Source: a virus
Length of the DNA: 64,000 bases
Direction: 5' to 3' (one strand)
Virus record (IMG/VR): IMGVR_UViG_3300012206_000001
Location: 1-64,000 of that record
Each line of letters opens with the position of its first letter. Positions within the stretch are counted from its first letter, which is position 1. Positions 55,136-63,335 of the stretch are shown one piece after another. The notes beneath the pieces are model-generated. The model was not told the DNA's origin and did no database searches. It saw only the letters and a list, made by a program, of their open reading frames with translations. Made by a program: the position numbers and the translations under genes.

Positions 55136-56392
55136 CTACCACTGACTCCTCAGGGGTCCGATACCGGTCTCGCGGCACATCTCCTCGATGCGGAGCGCGA
55201 GCAGCCGGTGGGCGTGATACCGGGGAGTCGAGGTCACGTCTTCGGGCGTGCCGCCGGCGGCATCCCCCTCCATTGCGGGGGTGCTCTCCTCGTCCTCGGG
55301 CAGGTCAAGTTCAAGGTCCCCGGCCGTGCCGGGCAGGGCCATGCGGACGCCGAGGAACTCAGCCCCGGTGTACGCGCCGTACAGGACCGGGCCGTACTCC
55401 CGCAGCCCCAGGGCCATCCGCCGCACCGTCTGCAGCACCCCGTTGCGGCCGCGGTACTTGTCACCCGGGCCACGGAGCTCCGGGTCGGACCGGTGGATCC
55501 CGCCGACGAAGGACTGCCCGGTGATGCGGCCCTCCCGGATGTCGTCGAGGATCTCCTCGGCGAAAGGCTTCTTCGCGTACTCGGTGCGGGTCAGCAGCCC
55601 CCGCCCGTCAGGGCGGATGTCGAGCGCCTTGCCGATGGGCCGCTGGAACTCCGGGGCGGGGACGCCCTCCATCGTCTTGCCGTGGTTGAACAGGACGCGG
55701 ACCGCGCCGCCGAACCCGCCGCGGGACCGGGCGATCTTCGCGAGGACCGCGTCGAACGCCGACCGGTCGATGACCTCCGTGTAGTGGCCTTGGGCGTCGT
55801 GGATCTCGGCGGGCTCGTCGAACACGGTGGCGTACGCCTCGACGACCCGGCCGGAGGGTTCCCCGTCGGCCGCGCGCATGACCCGGATGTCATCCAGCGG
55901 GTAGTAGCGGAAGATCTCACCCGCGGCGCGCGCGGCGCTGCCGCCGCTGCGGGCCTTGCCCGCCAGCTTGCCGAACGCGGCCTTGCCGTACCGCTTCCGC
56001 CCGATGTACGCGGCGAGCGCACCCGGGTCCGTCGCGCCCTTCGCGGCCAGCGACGACTTCAGCTTCGCGAACCGCGCGCCGGTGCCGAGCTTCGGCGCGG
56101 CGCGGGACGCCTGCTCCCCGGCGGCCGGGGTCATGCCCATGGCCTTCTCCGCGGCCTCCATGTGGGACACGCCGAGGCCGGTCAGGTCCGGCAGGTCGGA
56201 ATGGTCGCCGTCCCAGGAGCTGTCCAGGCCGTCGGCGTCGTAATCGCCGGATGCCGGTGTCGTCACTGCGGACCTCCTGGTCGATTGCTTCTCCATGGCC
56301 GCGTGCGTGGCCGGCCAGATGCCCAGCGCGGCGTGATGACGCTCAGCGCAGAACCCCTTCGCCCGCTCCGGGTCCATGTGCGCCTCGTCCAC
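55136..56392 (-). CDS. Prohead protease (HK97 family) with extended N terminus
   Basis: 418 residues from a GTG at 56392. The N-terminal 140 (GFCAERHHAALGIWPATHAA, MEAAEKAMGMTPAAGE, IGRKRYGKAAFGKLAGKARS) is a separate helical part. The protease core: SGRVVEAYATVFDEPAEIHD, YTEVIDRSAFDAVLA, VRVLFNHGKTMEGVPAPEFQ (His), RITGQSFVGGIHRSD (Ser). Cuts the capsid scaffold domain during maturation. The frame upstream reads FDRCVRLAV but lacks a better start; it overlaps the gene at 56263 by 130 bp. Confidence 0.8.
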   Translation of the reverse strand: MDEAHMDPERAKGFCAERHHAALGIWPATHAAMEKQSTRRSAVTTPASGDYDADGLDSSWDGDHSDLPDLTGLGVSHMEAAEKAMGMTPAAGEQASRAAPKLGTGARFAKLKSSLAAKGATDPGALAAYIGRKRYGKAAFGKLAGKARSGGSAARAAGEIFRYYPLDDIRVMRAADGEPSGRVVEAYATVFDEPAEIHDAQGHYTEVIDRSAFDAVLAKIARSRGGFGGAVRVLFNHGKTMEGVPAPEFQRPIGKALDIRPDGRGLLTRTEYAKKPFAEEILDDIREGRITGQSFVGGIHRSDPELRGPGDKYRGRNGVLQTVRRMALGLREYGPVLYGAYTGAEFLGVRMALPGTAGDLELDLPEDEESTPAMEGDAAGGTPEDVTSTPRYHAHRLLALRIEEMCRETGIGPLRSQW

Positions 56393-56631
56393 CGCCAGCC
56401 GGACGCAGCGGTCAAAGTCCCCGCCCTCCGGCGGATCAGCTCCTCCTCAGACGGGGCGTCCGGAGACAGCGCGGCGACGTCGCGCCACAGCCGTTCCATC
56501 GCCGATGTCACCGGCTCCGGCAGGCCGGCGCAATCGCCCAGTGCCTCGAGCAGGGCAATGACAGATGCGTTGAACTTCTGGATCTGCGGCAGGTCCGCGA
56601 TGCGGACGTCCACCGTGACGGTCTCAGCCAT
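56263..56631 (-). CDS. Small head-region protein overlapping the protease gene
   Basis: 122 residues. The first ~70 (TVTVDVRIADLPQIQKFNAS, VIALLEALGDCAGLPEPVTS, PSEEELIRRRAG) look real. The last 50 are Arg/Trp-rich, as expected of out-of-frame reading within the protease gene. Either the overlap is genuine or a frame change here once joined it to FDRCVRLAV of the protease. Role unknown. Confidence 0.55.
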   Translation of the reverse strand: MAETVTVDVRIADLPQIQKFNASVIALLEALGDCAGLPEPVTSAMERLWRDVAALSPDAPSEEELIRRRAGTLTAASGWRWTRRTWTRSGRRGSALSVITPRWASGRPRTRPWRSNRPGGPQ

Positions 56632-58063
56632 GACTGGCTCCGTTCATGTCCCTGCGCACCGACGCCGGCCGCATCCCCGGTCTTGTTGAGTTTCCGCCGT
56701 CACCTGGTGAAACAGTCCCGGCCGGAATCCGCAGCTGGCTGCCTTCCGGCAGCGGCGGGACGCCCGGGCCGCTGCCCGGCGGCTGCGGGACCAGGTGCTG
56801 CGACGTCTGCGGCTGCGGCGCCGCCGCGGCCGGGTCCACCTCGAGCTGCGACACGTCGTTCGCCAGCACCGCCTTCACCGCGGAATCGAACGTGGACCCG
56901 GCGTTGCGGTACGTCAGGACCGCCTGCGCGTGGATCAGCGACATCTGCGCGCGTTCCTGCTCACCTTCCTGCAATGCCGCGATGTCGGCCGTGTCGAACC
57001 ACAGGCGCACCGCCCCGGCATCCACGTCGTTGCCGGGGGTGAGCTTCTGCAGCGCCCCGCAGAACGACCGCCACTGCGGCCGGCCGAACAGGTCCGCGAA
57101 CTTCCGCATGCTCTCCTGGTAGCCGCGGCCCGCCCCGCGCAAAGGTTCCAGGCCCACGATCACGCCCGGCACGTTCCCCGCGGCCAGCACCCGCTCCGCC
57201 CCGGCGGCCTGCACCCCGGAGAAATCCATCTGCGCCAGGTTCGACCCGATGATCGTCGCGTCAGCGCCGCTGTCGAGCACCAGCGTCCCGCCGGCGCCCT
57301 CCGGGCCGCCGTACCGGGCGTTCACCCGCTCCCGGATCGCATCGATCGTGCCCGGCGCCAGCCTCTGCGCGTACTTCAGCAGCAGGTTAGGGCTGGCATG
57401 ATGCTCCAGGTAGCGGATCTTGTACGTGGTCATCCCGCTGTCCGCCTGCACGTCCCGTATCACCGGGGTCAGCCACGACATGCCCCGGAACTCCGCGGCG
57501 GGATCAGGCAGCGGATGCCAGTGCACGACCTCACGGGCCAGCGCGAACTGCGGCTCCCCGTACTCCGGCTCCAGCTGCCTCGGCGGGGAATAGTCATAGC
57601 CGATCACCTGCCGGTAATGGCCGCCGCGCGGCGCGGACACGATCCGGGAGATGATCGTCACCCACTCCGGCCGCCACCTGACGAGGCGGTCACCCGCATC
57701 CCACAAGAAGAAATTCCCCGCCAGCGACACGTCCTGCTCCGCGCGGACCAGCAGCTCCCCCTCGGTGCCATCCGGCCACGGATGCTGCAGGACCCCCAAC
57801 CGCGCGTCGGTGAACAGCTTCTTGTCCGCGACCCGCTGGAACGAGAACCGGCATTCACTGACCAGGACCATCCTGGCCAGGATCGCGGAGAACACGGCCC
57901 CGTTGGTGCCGTACGCCTGCTGGGCGGCCGACGCCACGCCCGGCAGGATCGCCTCCCTGTCCGGGCTGCCGTACGTCGTCGTCAGGACCGCCGCGCCGCT
58001 AGCCTGGCCCTCCCAGTAGCCGGCGTCACGGCGGATCAGCCGGTCAATCAGCCGCATGCGCAC
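56624..58063 (-). CDS. Portal protein (HK97 family)
   Basis: 479 residues. GTNGAVFSAILARMVLVSEC, LLVRAEQDVSLAGNFFLWDA, REVVHWHPLPDPAAEFRGMS, WLTPVIRDVQADSGMTTYKI, RYLEHHASPNLLLKYAQRLA and GTLVLDSGADATIIGSNLAQ match the siphophage portal family. Forms the DNA channel at one vertex. Pro/Gln-rich C-terminal end. Confidence 0.9.
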   Translation of the reverse strand: MRMRLIDRLIRRDAGYWEGQASGAAVLTTTYGSPDREAILPGVASAAQQAYGTNGAVFSAILARMVLVSECRFSFQRVADKKLFTDARLGVLQHPWPDGTEGELLVRAEQDVSLAGNFFLWDAGDRLVRWRPEWVTIISRIVSAPRGGHYRQVIGYDYSPPRQLEPEYGEPQFALAREVVHWHPLPDPAAEFRGMSWLTPVIRDVQADSGMTTYKIRYLEHHASPNLLLKYAQRLAPGTIDAIRERVNARYGGPEGAGGTLVLDSGADATIIGSNLAQMDFSGVQAAGAERVLAAGNVPGVIVGLEPLRGAGRGYQESMRKFADLFGRPQWRSFCGALQKLTPGNDVDAGAVRLWFDTADIAALQEGEQERAQMSLIHAQAVLTYRNAGSTFDSAVKAVLANDVSQLEVDPAAAAPQPQTSQHLVPQPPGSGPGVPPLPEGSQLRIPAGTVSPGDGGNSTRPGMRPASVRRDMNGASHG

Positions 58064-58247
58064 CGCACCAGTTGCAGTACCGGCCGCCTAGCCGCTGCCG
58101 GAACCAGTGCCGCCCGCAGCGGTGCAGCGCGCGCATGGCCGTCCCGTAAACGCGCGAGTAGATCCACGCGTACTGGCCGTAGGGCGCGCCGTCCTCGCGG
58201 CGGAAGCTCTTCAGGTGACTGAATGCCAGCCTCGTTGCCGCGTTCAC
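58044..58247 (-). CDS. Small protein with C-terminal zinc site
   Basis: 67 residues: RLAFSHLKSFRREDGAPYGQ, YAWIYSRVYGTAMRALHRCG, CNWCGAHAAD. Overlaps the portal start. Common in actinophage packaging regions; role unknown. Confidence 0.5.
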   Translation of the reverse strand: MNAATRLAFSHLKSFRREDGAPYGQYAWIYSRVYGTAMRALHRCGRHWFRQRLGGRYCNWCGAHAAD

Positions 58248-58561
58248 GACGCCCGCCGCCCCCGCTCCAGGATCTGCGCCAGCGTCGGCGGCTCATGCGC
58301 CGACGGCACCCGCCCCGCCCCGTCATCCCGCTGCAGGCCCAGCCACACCGCGAACCCGGACTCGCCGATCAGCACCAGCCCCAGGCACCAGCGGCCCACC
58401 AGCGCGCCGCCGCCCAGCATCCCCAGCGCGCCGGCGATCACCAGCACCGCCGACGTCAGCGCATGCCGGGACCGGGCCGCGCGCTGCCGGGCCGACGCCA
58501 GCCGGGCACGCCACTGCGCCGCCACCGCACGCCACACCACCCGCTCGACGGACAGGCGCAT
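58244..58561 (-). CDS. Membrane protein upstream of portal
   Basis: 105 residues. Two membrane helices (ALTSAVLVIAGALGMLGGGA and GRWCLGLVLIGESGFAVWLG) after an Arg-rich N terminus. ATGA overlap with the next gene. Unknown role. Confidence 0.5.
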   Translation of the reverse strand: MRLSVERVVWRAVAAQWRARLASARQRAARSRHALTSAVLVIAGALGMLGGGALVGRWCLGLVLIGESGFAVWLGLQRDDGAGRVPSAHEPPTLAQILERGRRAS

Positions 58562-58674
58562 GAGTTACCCTCCAGGTCTGGCCAGAGTTCGCGTCAGGGT
58601 TGGGCGGCTCGCAGCAAACGCCGGTTAGAGTCCGCTCCATGGATGCTGGCGCGTAGGCACTCGGCGGATTCTGG

Positions 58675-59178
58675 TCAGACCACATACACGCTGGGGCTGC
58701 TGACCTCTTCCCATCTCAAATAGGCCCAGACCGCGAACTCGGACGCCGTCAGCGGCGACTGATCCGTCACCACCCGACGCTCCAGCGCCCGCCCGCCCGC
58801 CAGCGCCCGCTGCTGGGCGCCTCGGACGGCGGCGGTGAGTTCCGGCTGATTGAAATGCCGCAGGTGCCCCGTCGCCGCGAGATCCATGAATTCGCCATGG
58901 CTTACCGCCACGTCCTCCGCGCCCAGCCGCTTCACGATGATCCCCAGCTCACCCAGCTGATGGCACAACGTCGACGACTGCGACCTCGGATCCAGCGCCA
59001 CCTCCACCGGGTCATCCGCCACGTACAGCGCATCCATCACCGTCGGCGCCACCGGCGGCGGCCCGTGCCACACCACCTTCACCGCCATCCGCCCCGGACC
59101 CTCACGCCACGCCTTCGCGATCGCGCACCGCGACCGGTCCTCGGAAATCTCCATCCCGAACGCGCATTCGCCGCTCAC
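58675..59178 (-). CDS. Terminase large subunit, C-terminal nuclease part
   Basis: 167 residues from a GTG at 59178 behind AGGAGG. FGMEISEDRSRCAIAKAWRE (first catalytic acid), VEVALDPRSQSSTLCHQLGE (second) and DQSPLTASEFAVWAYLRWEE (third region) are the RNase H-like nuclease of TerL. It makes sense only with the ATPase half at 59533. Separate translation from its own start is well supported, so the two halves may assemble into one motor. Confidence 0.8.
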   Translation of the reverse strand: MSGECAFGMEISEDRSRCAIAKAWREGPGRMAVKVVWHGPPPVAPTVMDALYVADDPVEVALDPRSQSSTLCHQLGELGIIVKRLGAEDVAVSHGEFMDLAATGHLRHFNQPELTAAVRGAQQRALAGGRALERRVVTDQSPLTASEFAVWAYLRWEEVSSPSVYVV

Positions 59179-59205
59179 GGCAGCAGGGCCTCCTAAACTG
59201 CGGAC

Positions 59206-59516
59206 ATGAGCCGAACTGTGCTGTTCGCCGGCGGCCCGCTGCACGGCACGACGCTGACGACCGATGACCACACGAGGGCCGTATGCGCCCTTGAGCCGCC
59301 CGAGATTTCCCTTGACCCGTTCAGCCCCCGTTCAATCCGTACGAGGAGCCCCGGCAGGTGACCTACAACCTGTCCAGGTTCGCGATGTGCGGACGCATCA
59401 TCTGGGTCGGACACCTCGGCACCGAGCCGGACGAGGACCTCGCGTTCGAGGTGCTGACCAGCGACGGCGCCAAGCAAGCGTCCTACGTACCTGCCCCGGT
59501 TCAGGCCCCGGCGTAG
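59206..59516 (+). pseudogene. Small protein gene between the terminase halves, frameshifted
   Basis: Plus strand. 59206-59361 reads MSRTVLFAGGPLHGTTLTTD then EPPEISLDPFSPR; 59358-59516 reads VTYNLSRFAMCGRIIWVGHL then EDLAFEVLTSDG. Upstream of VTYNLS the same frame gives FNPYEEPRQ, so one base lost in the C5 run at 59326-59330 would split a single ~103-residue protein. Alternatively two coupled genes (GTGA overlap). Similar short proteins are common in actinobacteria and their phages; function unknown. Confidence 0.5.
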
Positions 59517-59532
59517 ACGCACGGACGCGCGC

Positions 59533-60447
59533 TCACCCGTAGCCCAGCGTCTCCCATGTCTGCTGCGAGATAACCTCCCAGCCCGGCCTGGCCACCTCCG
59601 GCCACTGGCACAGGTACGCACGGCGGAACTCCGCCAGCGGCATGGTCCCGAAGTCAGCGCGAACCGTCTCCTCGGTCACCGTGATCCCCAGCGCGGGCAT
59701 GCACCCGTACCAGGTCGCCAGGTCACCCGGGTCCGCGTCATCCGGCGCCGAGTACCCGATATAGGCGGCCGTGTCGGTAGCGCCGAGCTCGGCCATCGCC
59801 CGGCCGTCCTCGACCTTGCCGCGGAAATACGCGGAGAACTCCGTCCCGGCCGTGGAGACCACCCACAGCTGCGCGCCCTCGCGGGTCATCATCGCCGGCT
59901 TGACGGCCTGCTCGATCGTGTCGTCGCGCTGAGCCCAGGCCTCGTCGATCACCGCCAGGTCCAGCGTGTCGCCGTGATCGGACGTCTGGGTCCCCGACGC
60001 GAGCATCAGCATAGACCCGTTCGCGAACAGGAACGCCTCGGACCCGTAGGCCTTGCGGACGTCGACCAGCTTCCGCAGGCCGCGGGACCGGCGGATCCGC
60101 GGCCACCACACGTCGAGCATCCGGCGGCGGCCGGCTAGCCGGGTCTGCGCCGAGTAGGCGATCATCGTGCCCGGCTTCTCAATGCCCCGGGTCAGCATCA
60201 GCGACAAGATGGACACGCTCTTGCCCTGCTGCCGCGGCTCCTCCACGACCACCTGCCGGAAGGCGGGCCTGCCGCCGCGCTGCTCAGTGCCGGTGGCGAT
60301 GATCTGCCGCTGGTGGGGCATCAGCCCGTCGAACCCGAGCGCTGTCGCGGTCCACGCGACCTTCCCCGCCAGGTGCGGCCGGCCGGGAGTCGCCGGGGTC
60401 GCCCACCTAGGCCTGGCTGAACCCGGCGAGAAACTCCGCGAGCTCAC
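59533..60447 (-). CDS. Terminase large subunit, N-terminal ATPase part
   Basis: 304 residues from a GTG at 60447. RPRWATPATPGRPHLAGKVA, MPHQRQIIATGTEQR, Walker A region EEPRQQGKS, SAQTRLAGRRRMLDVWWPRI, Walker B LDLAVIDEAW, VVSTAGTEFSAYFRGKV and FRRAYLCQWPEVARPGWEVI. Then it stops after TLGYG, where relatives run into the nuclease domain. The rest is at 58675. It drives DNA packaging. Overlaps the small subunit end. Confidence 0.85.
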   Translation of the reverse strand: MSSRSFSPGSARPRWATPATPGRPHLAGKVAWTATALGFDGLMPHQRQIIATGTEQRGGRPAFRQVVVEEPRQQGKSVSILSLMLTRGIEKPGTMIAYSAQTRLAGRRRMLDVWWPRIRRSRGLRKLVDVRKAYGSEAFLFANGSMLMLASGTQTSDHGDTLDLAVIDEAWAQRDDTIEQAVKPAMMTREGAQLWVVSTAGTEFSAYFRGKVEDGRAMAELGATDTAAYIGYSAPDDADPGDLATWYGCMPALGITVTEETVRADFGTMPLAEFRRAYLCQWPEVARPGWEVISQQTWETLGYG

Positions 60448-60718
60448 CGTCCACACTCCCGGCAGGTGCCATCAGCGCCTGCAGCGTCATCCTCAGCTCC
60501 CTCGCCAGCAGCGAATTACCCGGGTCGGCCCCGTATGCCGCCGTGAGCTGCCCCGCCAGCAGCCGCAGGCCCGCCGCGGGGTCAGTCACCGGGACGGCCG
60601 TCCCGGTCACGGCCGGATCCGCGCGGAGCACCGCGCACCGCTTGCACAGCGAATGGTCGCCCGCCTTATGCGCCCGGGCCCGGCGGACCCGGAGAGCCCC
60701 GGAATCCGCCAAAATCAC
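60407..60718 (-). CDS. Terminase small subunit-like protein
   Basis: 103 residues. SLCKRCAVLRADPAVTG, LRLLAGQLTAAYGADPGNSL, LARELRMTLQALMAPAGSVD, ELAEFLAGFSQA match short actinophage small subunits; DNA-binding part is not obvious. Position before the large subunit supports it. The true start may be the TTG at 60712 behind GGAGG. Confidence 0.65.
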   Translation of the reverse strand: MILADSGALRVRRARAHKAGDHSLCKRCAVLRADPAVTGTAVPVTDPAAGLRLLAGQLTAAYGADPGNSLLARELRMTLQALMAPAGSVDGELAEFLAGFSQA

Positions 60719-60721
60719 CCT

Positions 60722-60846
60722 CCGTAACGTTACGGGTTACCGGCCAGTACGCGCGGATGGCTGCGAGAGTCGGCTGACCGATGGTCGCTGGAGAAGCGAT
60801 CCAGGTCAAGGCATTAATTCGAACAGCCTGACCATCCTGGATGGTC
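60722..60846. other. Inverted repeats between HNH and terminase genes, packaging-site candidate
   Basis: Perfect 14-bp palindrome CCGTAACGTTACGG (60722-60735). GACCGATGGTC (60776-60786). GACCATCC, T, GGATGGTC (60830-60846). No gene. In many phages the cos or pac site lies between the HNH and the small terminase gene. Which repeat matters, and whether ends are cohesive, cannot be read from here. Confidence 0.45.
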
Positions 60847-60851
60847 GGCGG

Positions 60852-61667
60852 TCACCAGTCCCGGGCCGCACGCTCAGTCGCACGCCGGAAAGCAGCGACC
60901 GTCTGTGACCACCGTCTGTCCGCTGCTATCTGTCCCGGCGTGCTGCGCAGCTGGCGATGGTCACCTTCCGCGCGATAGGCCACGACCGCGGCGTCCGCCT
61001 GCTCGCGGGTCATGCCCTTGCGCGCGACCAGGTGATTAGCGGCCAGCCTCGCCAGCTGGCAGGCCCGTGCCGGGCACACCTCTCGCCGCTGCTGGTTCGT
61101 GCCGTGCGCTATGCCGAGTTCGCCGCAGTACCGACAGGTGTAGTACGTCACTGCCGAGCGTGGTGCGTACGGCTCGGCCGCATGCCGTGGCTTCGGCAGT
61201 GGTTTCGGCTTAGCTGCGCGGCTGCTACCCGATGGCCCGTAGATCCGCCGCCGTATCGCCACGCCGCAGGGGCGGCTGCAGGTGCGCTGCCCGCTGTAAC
61301 CCGGATGGTAGTGCGCGCCGCATATCTCGCACTTACGGGACTTGCGGCCGTTCACCTTGCCGCAGACAGGGCAGGTGACGTCATGGCCCACGCCGGGCCG
61401 GGGCAGGCTCAGCGGCCGGAGCTGGTTACCGAGCCTGGCGCCGGCGGCGCGGTTGCAGGACTGGTGCGCTAGGACGGCAGGCCCGGCCGTGCCGCCGAGC
61501 GCGCGGTCAACGACGTGGTCGCGGTCGAGCTTCTGCCACTTGTACATGGGCTGGCCGCACCGCCAGCACGGGTCGCCGTCACGGTGCAGGGCAAGGAGGC
61601 GTTTCCTGTCAGCGGCGTGGGCAGCGCCGAGCCCGCGTTGCTCAGTGGTGCCCCGGTAACGTGCCAT
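60852..61667 (-). CDS. HNH nuclease beside the terminase genes
   Basis: 271 residues. DRKRLLALHRDGDPCWRCGQ, PMYKWQKLDRDHVVDRALGG and LAHQSCNRAAGARLGNQLRP are a compact HNH with CxxC, a type that often acts with terminase at cos. It is followed by three extra zinc-type segments (CPVCGKVNGRKSRKCEICGA, CSRPCG, CRYCGELGIAHG) and a basic C terminus. Either a packaging nuclease or a homing type; position favours the former. Confidence 0.75.
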   Translation of the reverse strand: MARYRGTTEQRGLGAAHAADRKRLLALHRDGDPCWRCGQPMYKWQKLDRDHVVDRALGGTAGPAVLAHQSCNRAAGARLGNQLRPLSLPRPGVGHDVTCPVCGKVNGRKSRKCEICGAHYHPGYSGQRTCSRPCGVAIRRRIYGPSGSSRAAKPKPLPKPRHAAEPYAPRSAVTYYTCRYCGELGIAHGTNQQRREVCPARACQLARLAANHLVARKGMTREQADAAVVAYRAEGDHRQLRSTPGQIAADRRWSQTVAAFRRATERAARDW

Positions 61668-61742
61668 GGTTCAGTATATTCGCAGGTCAGCCATGGTACG
61701 TGCCCACCGCTGGTAGTCCCGCCGGGTGCGCGCCATGGCCGC

Positions 61743-62039
61743 TCAGCTAACCTGCCGGTTGGCGCCGCTGATCTTCAGGACAGCGCCGGTGAGGAATCGT
61801 GATGGCCATTCAGGTGGCATGCATCCAGATATGTCCAGCTGCGCGTTCAGCGCGAGAGCCTCCGTGCCGTCGGCGATGGTGCCGTGCACGGCGATGGCCT
61901 CCAGCAGCCCGTCGCTGATCAGGATGCGCGGGTCTGCGCGCTCAATCCAGATGCTGTCCCCGACGCGGTGGACGATGAACTCGCCGTCCGGCAGGTCCGC
62001 TGGCGGCGGCATCCCATCGGTGACGACGAGCTCAGCCAT
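61743..62039 (-). CDS. Small protein, paralogue of 47473-47754
   Basis: 98 residues. GEFIVHRVGDSIWIERADPR, ILISDGLLEAIAVHG and LKISGANRQV match the gene at 47473. Internal sequence (LDISGCMPPEWPSRFLTGAV) differs. Function unknown. Confidence 0.6.
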   Translation of the reverse strand: MAELVVTDGMPPPADLPDGEFIVHRVGDSIWIERADPRILISDGLLEAIAVHGTIADGTEALALNAQLDISGCMPPEWPSRFLTGAVLKISGANRQVS

Positions 62040-62307
62040 GGTCAGTCAGCCGCCGCCAGTCCCGGAGCGCACCATGGCGCGTCCATCCCTTGCCGCACCT
62101 GCTCACGCCCTCCGGCCACGAGAGGGGCTCGGCCAGGTAGCCGTTGAAGTAGTTGCGCACTGCCCGCCAGTTGCCGTTCCCGGCCTGCCGGAACGGGTAC
62201 CGCAGGGCACGGAGCAGCCGGCGGGCGCGGCGCGGCCGGTGCGCACCATGGGCGAACTGGCGCAGGTCCCGCCAGAGTCCGACCGGGTAGACATCCACCT
62301 CAGCCAT
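62032..62307 (-). CDS. Small basic protein
   Basis: 91 residues: VDVYPVGLWRDLRQFAHGAH, RPRRARRLLRALRYPFRQAG, NWRAVRNYFNGYLAEP. Rich in Arg and Trp. Overlaps the next gene start. No family recognised. Confidence 0.55.
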   Translation of the reverse strand: MAEVDVYPVGLWRDLRQFAHGAHRPRRARRLLRALRYPFRQAGNGNWRAVRNYFNGYLAEPLSWPEGVSRCGKGWTRHGALRDWRRLTDHG

Positions 62308-62310
62308 GGG

Positions 62311-62403
62311 TCAGTGCACGCTGACGCGGACGTGCCCGGCCCGCAGGACGGCGATGGCCAGGACGGCGAGCACGCCGATCAGCCAGATCAGCCAGCGCGG
62401 CAC
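62311..62403 (-). CDS. 30-residue membrane peptide
   Basis: From a GTG at 62403: PRWLIWLIGVLAVLAIAVLR spans the membrane, then GHVRVSVH. GGAGG lies 8 bases upstream. Too short for family assignment. Confidence 0.45.
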   Translation of the reverse strand: MPRWLIWLIGVLAVLAIAVLRAGHVRVSVH

Positions 62404-62416
62404 GGTTGCCTCCTCC

Positions 62417-62590
62417 TCAGAACAGCAGGGTCTCGGTCCCGGCTGCCCGGGTCTCGACGCAGACGAGATCCCAGCCGCCGCCGGCCTTGATCTCTTCCGC
62501 TGCGTCGCTGGCGTCAACGGATTCCCAGCCGCGGCCGGTGAGCCGGTACCAGCCGGGCTCGCGGACGGTGCCGCTGACCCGCTCAACCAT
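62417..62590 (-). CDS. Small protein, unknown
   Basis: 57 residues from the ATG at 62590: VSGTVREPGWYRLTGRGWES, DASDAAEEIKAGGGWDLVCV. Normal composition, fits between neighbours. No family recognised. Confidence 0.5.
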   Translation of the reverse strand: MVERVSGTVREPGWYRLTGRGWESVDASDAAEEIKAGGGWDLVCVETRAAGTETLLF

Positions 62591-62666
62591 GGTCAGTCCT
62601 CTCCGGCTGTCTCCGCTTGAGGGCAGTGCTGTCGCATGCGGTTTATGCTAACTGCTCTTACGTAAT

Positions 62667-63296
62667 TCATCCAGGAACGCGCCAAGCGCCGCCCGTACGC
62701 CTCATCCCGTCCCATGGCGAGGGAGCGGCAGCTGGTTCCGGCTCAAGGCTCTCAAGCTGCCTGACAGCCTCAGGGTGCGTCAGGTACAGCTTGCCGTGAG
62801 CATGGCGCATGTTCTCCATCCACGTGACGAGCTCAAGGTTGGCGCGGCGGTTGTCCCACTTGAGCCGGTTGCGGTGATTGATCTGGACGCCGTGCGGGAT
62901 CTGGCCTTCGGCGGCTATCCAGATGACCCGGTGCGCGGCGACCTTCTCCGGGCCTACCTCGACGTAGCCGTAAAGGTCCAGGGTGAGGGTCTCGGCCCTG
63001 GTGCCGTCCGGCCAGTGCAGCGTCCCGGCCTCAGGGTCGGCGATGATCAGGCCGCGGCCGAGCAGCGCGGAGGCTATCCAGTCATTGTCAGTGAACTGCT
63101 TGGGGGTGCGGGCGGCTTCGGCGGCGTGCACGCGCATGATGGCGTCGTGGTCGTACAGGTGCGCCGGGCGGCCTGCCCTGCCGGTGCGCTGGAAGCCGAG
63201 CGGCGGAATGCCTGCTATGACGATGAGCACGGCCACCTGCCGTTCGGTCACGGAGGGGTCCAGAGTGGCGGCAGCCTCGCGCCTAGTCACTTCCAC
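62667..63296 (-). CDS. HNH endonuclease with N-terminal DNA-binding domain
   Basis: 209 residues. Residues 1-62 (TRREAAATLDPSVTERQVAV, RTGRAGRPAHLYDHDAIMRV) match the whole small protein encoded upstream at 63336-63548. Then DLYGYVEVGPEKVAAHRVIW, GVQINHRNRLKWDNRRANLE and LVTWMENMRHAHG form an HNH core. A modular fusion of a local DNA-binding domain and a nuclease. Confidence 0.78.
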   Translation of the reverse strand: MEVTRREAAATLDPSVTERQVAVLIVIAGIPPLGFQRTGRAGRPAHLYDHDAIMRVHAAEAARTPKQFTDNDWIASALLGRGLIIADPEAGTLHWPDGTRAETLTLDLYGYVEVGPEKVAAHRVIWIAAEGQIPHGVQINHRNRLKWDNRRANLELVTWMENMRHAHGKLYLTHPEAVRQLESLEPEPAAAPSPWDGMRRTGGAWRVPG

Positions 63297-63335
63297 GGTT
63301 GCTATTTTAGCAGGTGGTACCCGTTTTTGAGGTAA

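Noticed and set aside
59179-59532. Group I intron in the terminase gap
   Set aside because: No P, Q, R or S elements such as those found at 53563-54529; the downstream half has its own ribosome-binding site.
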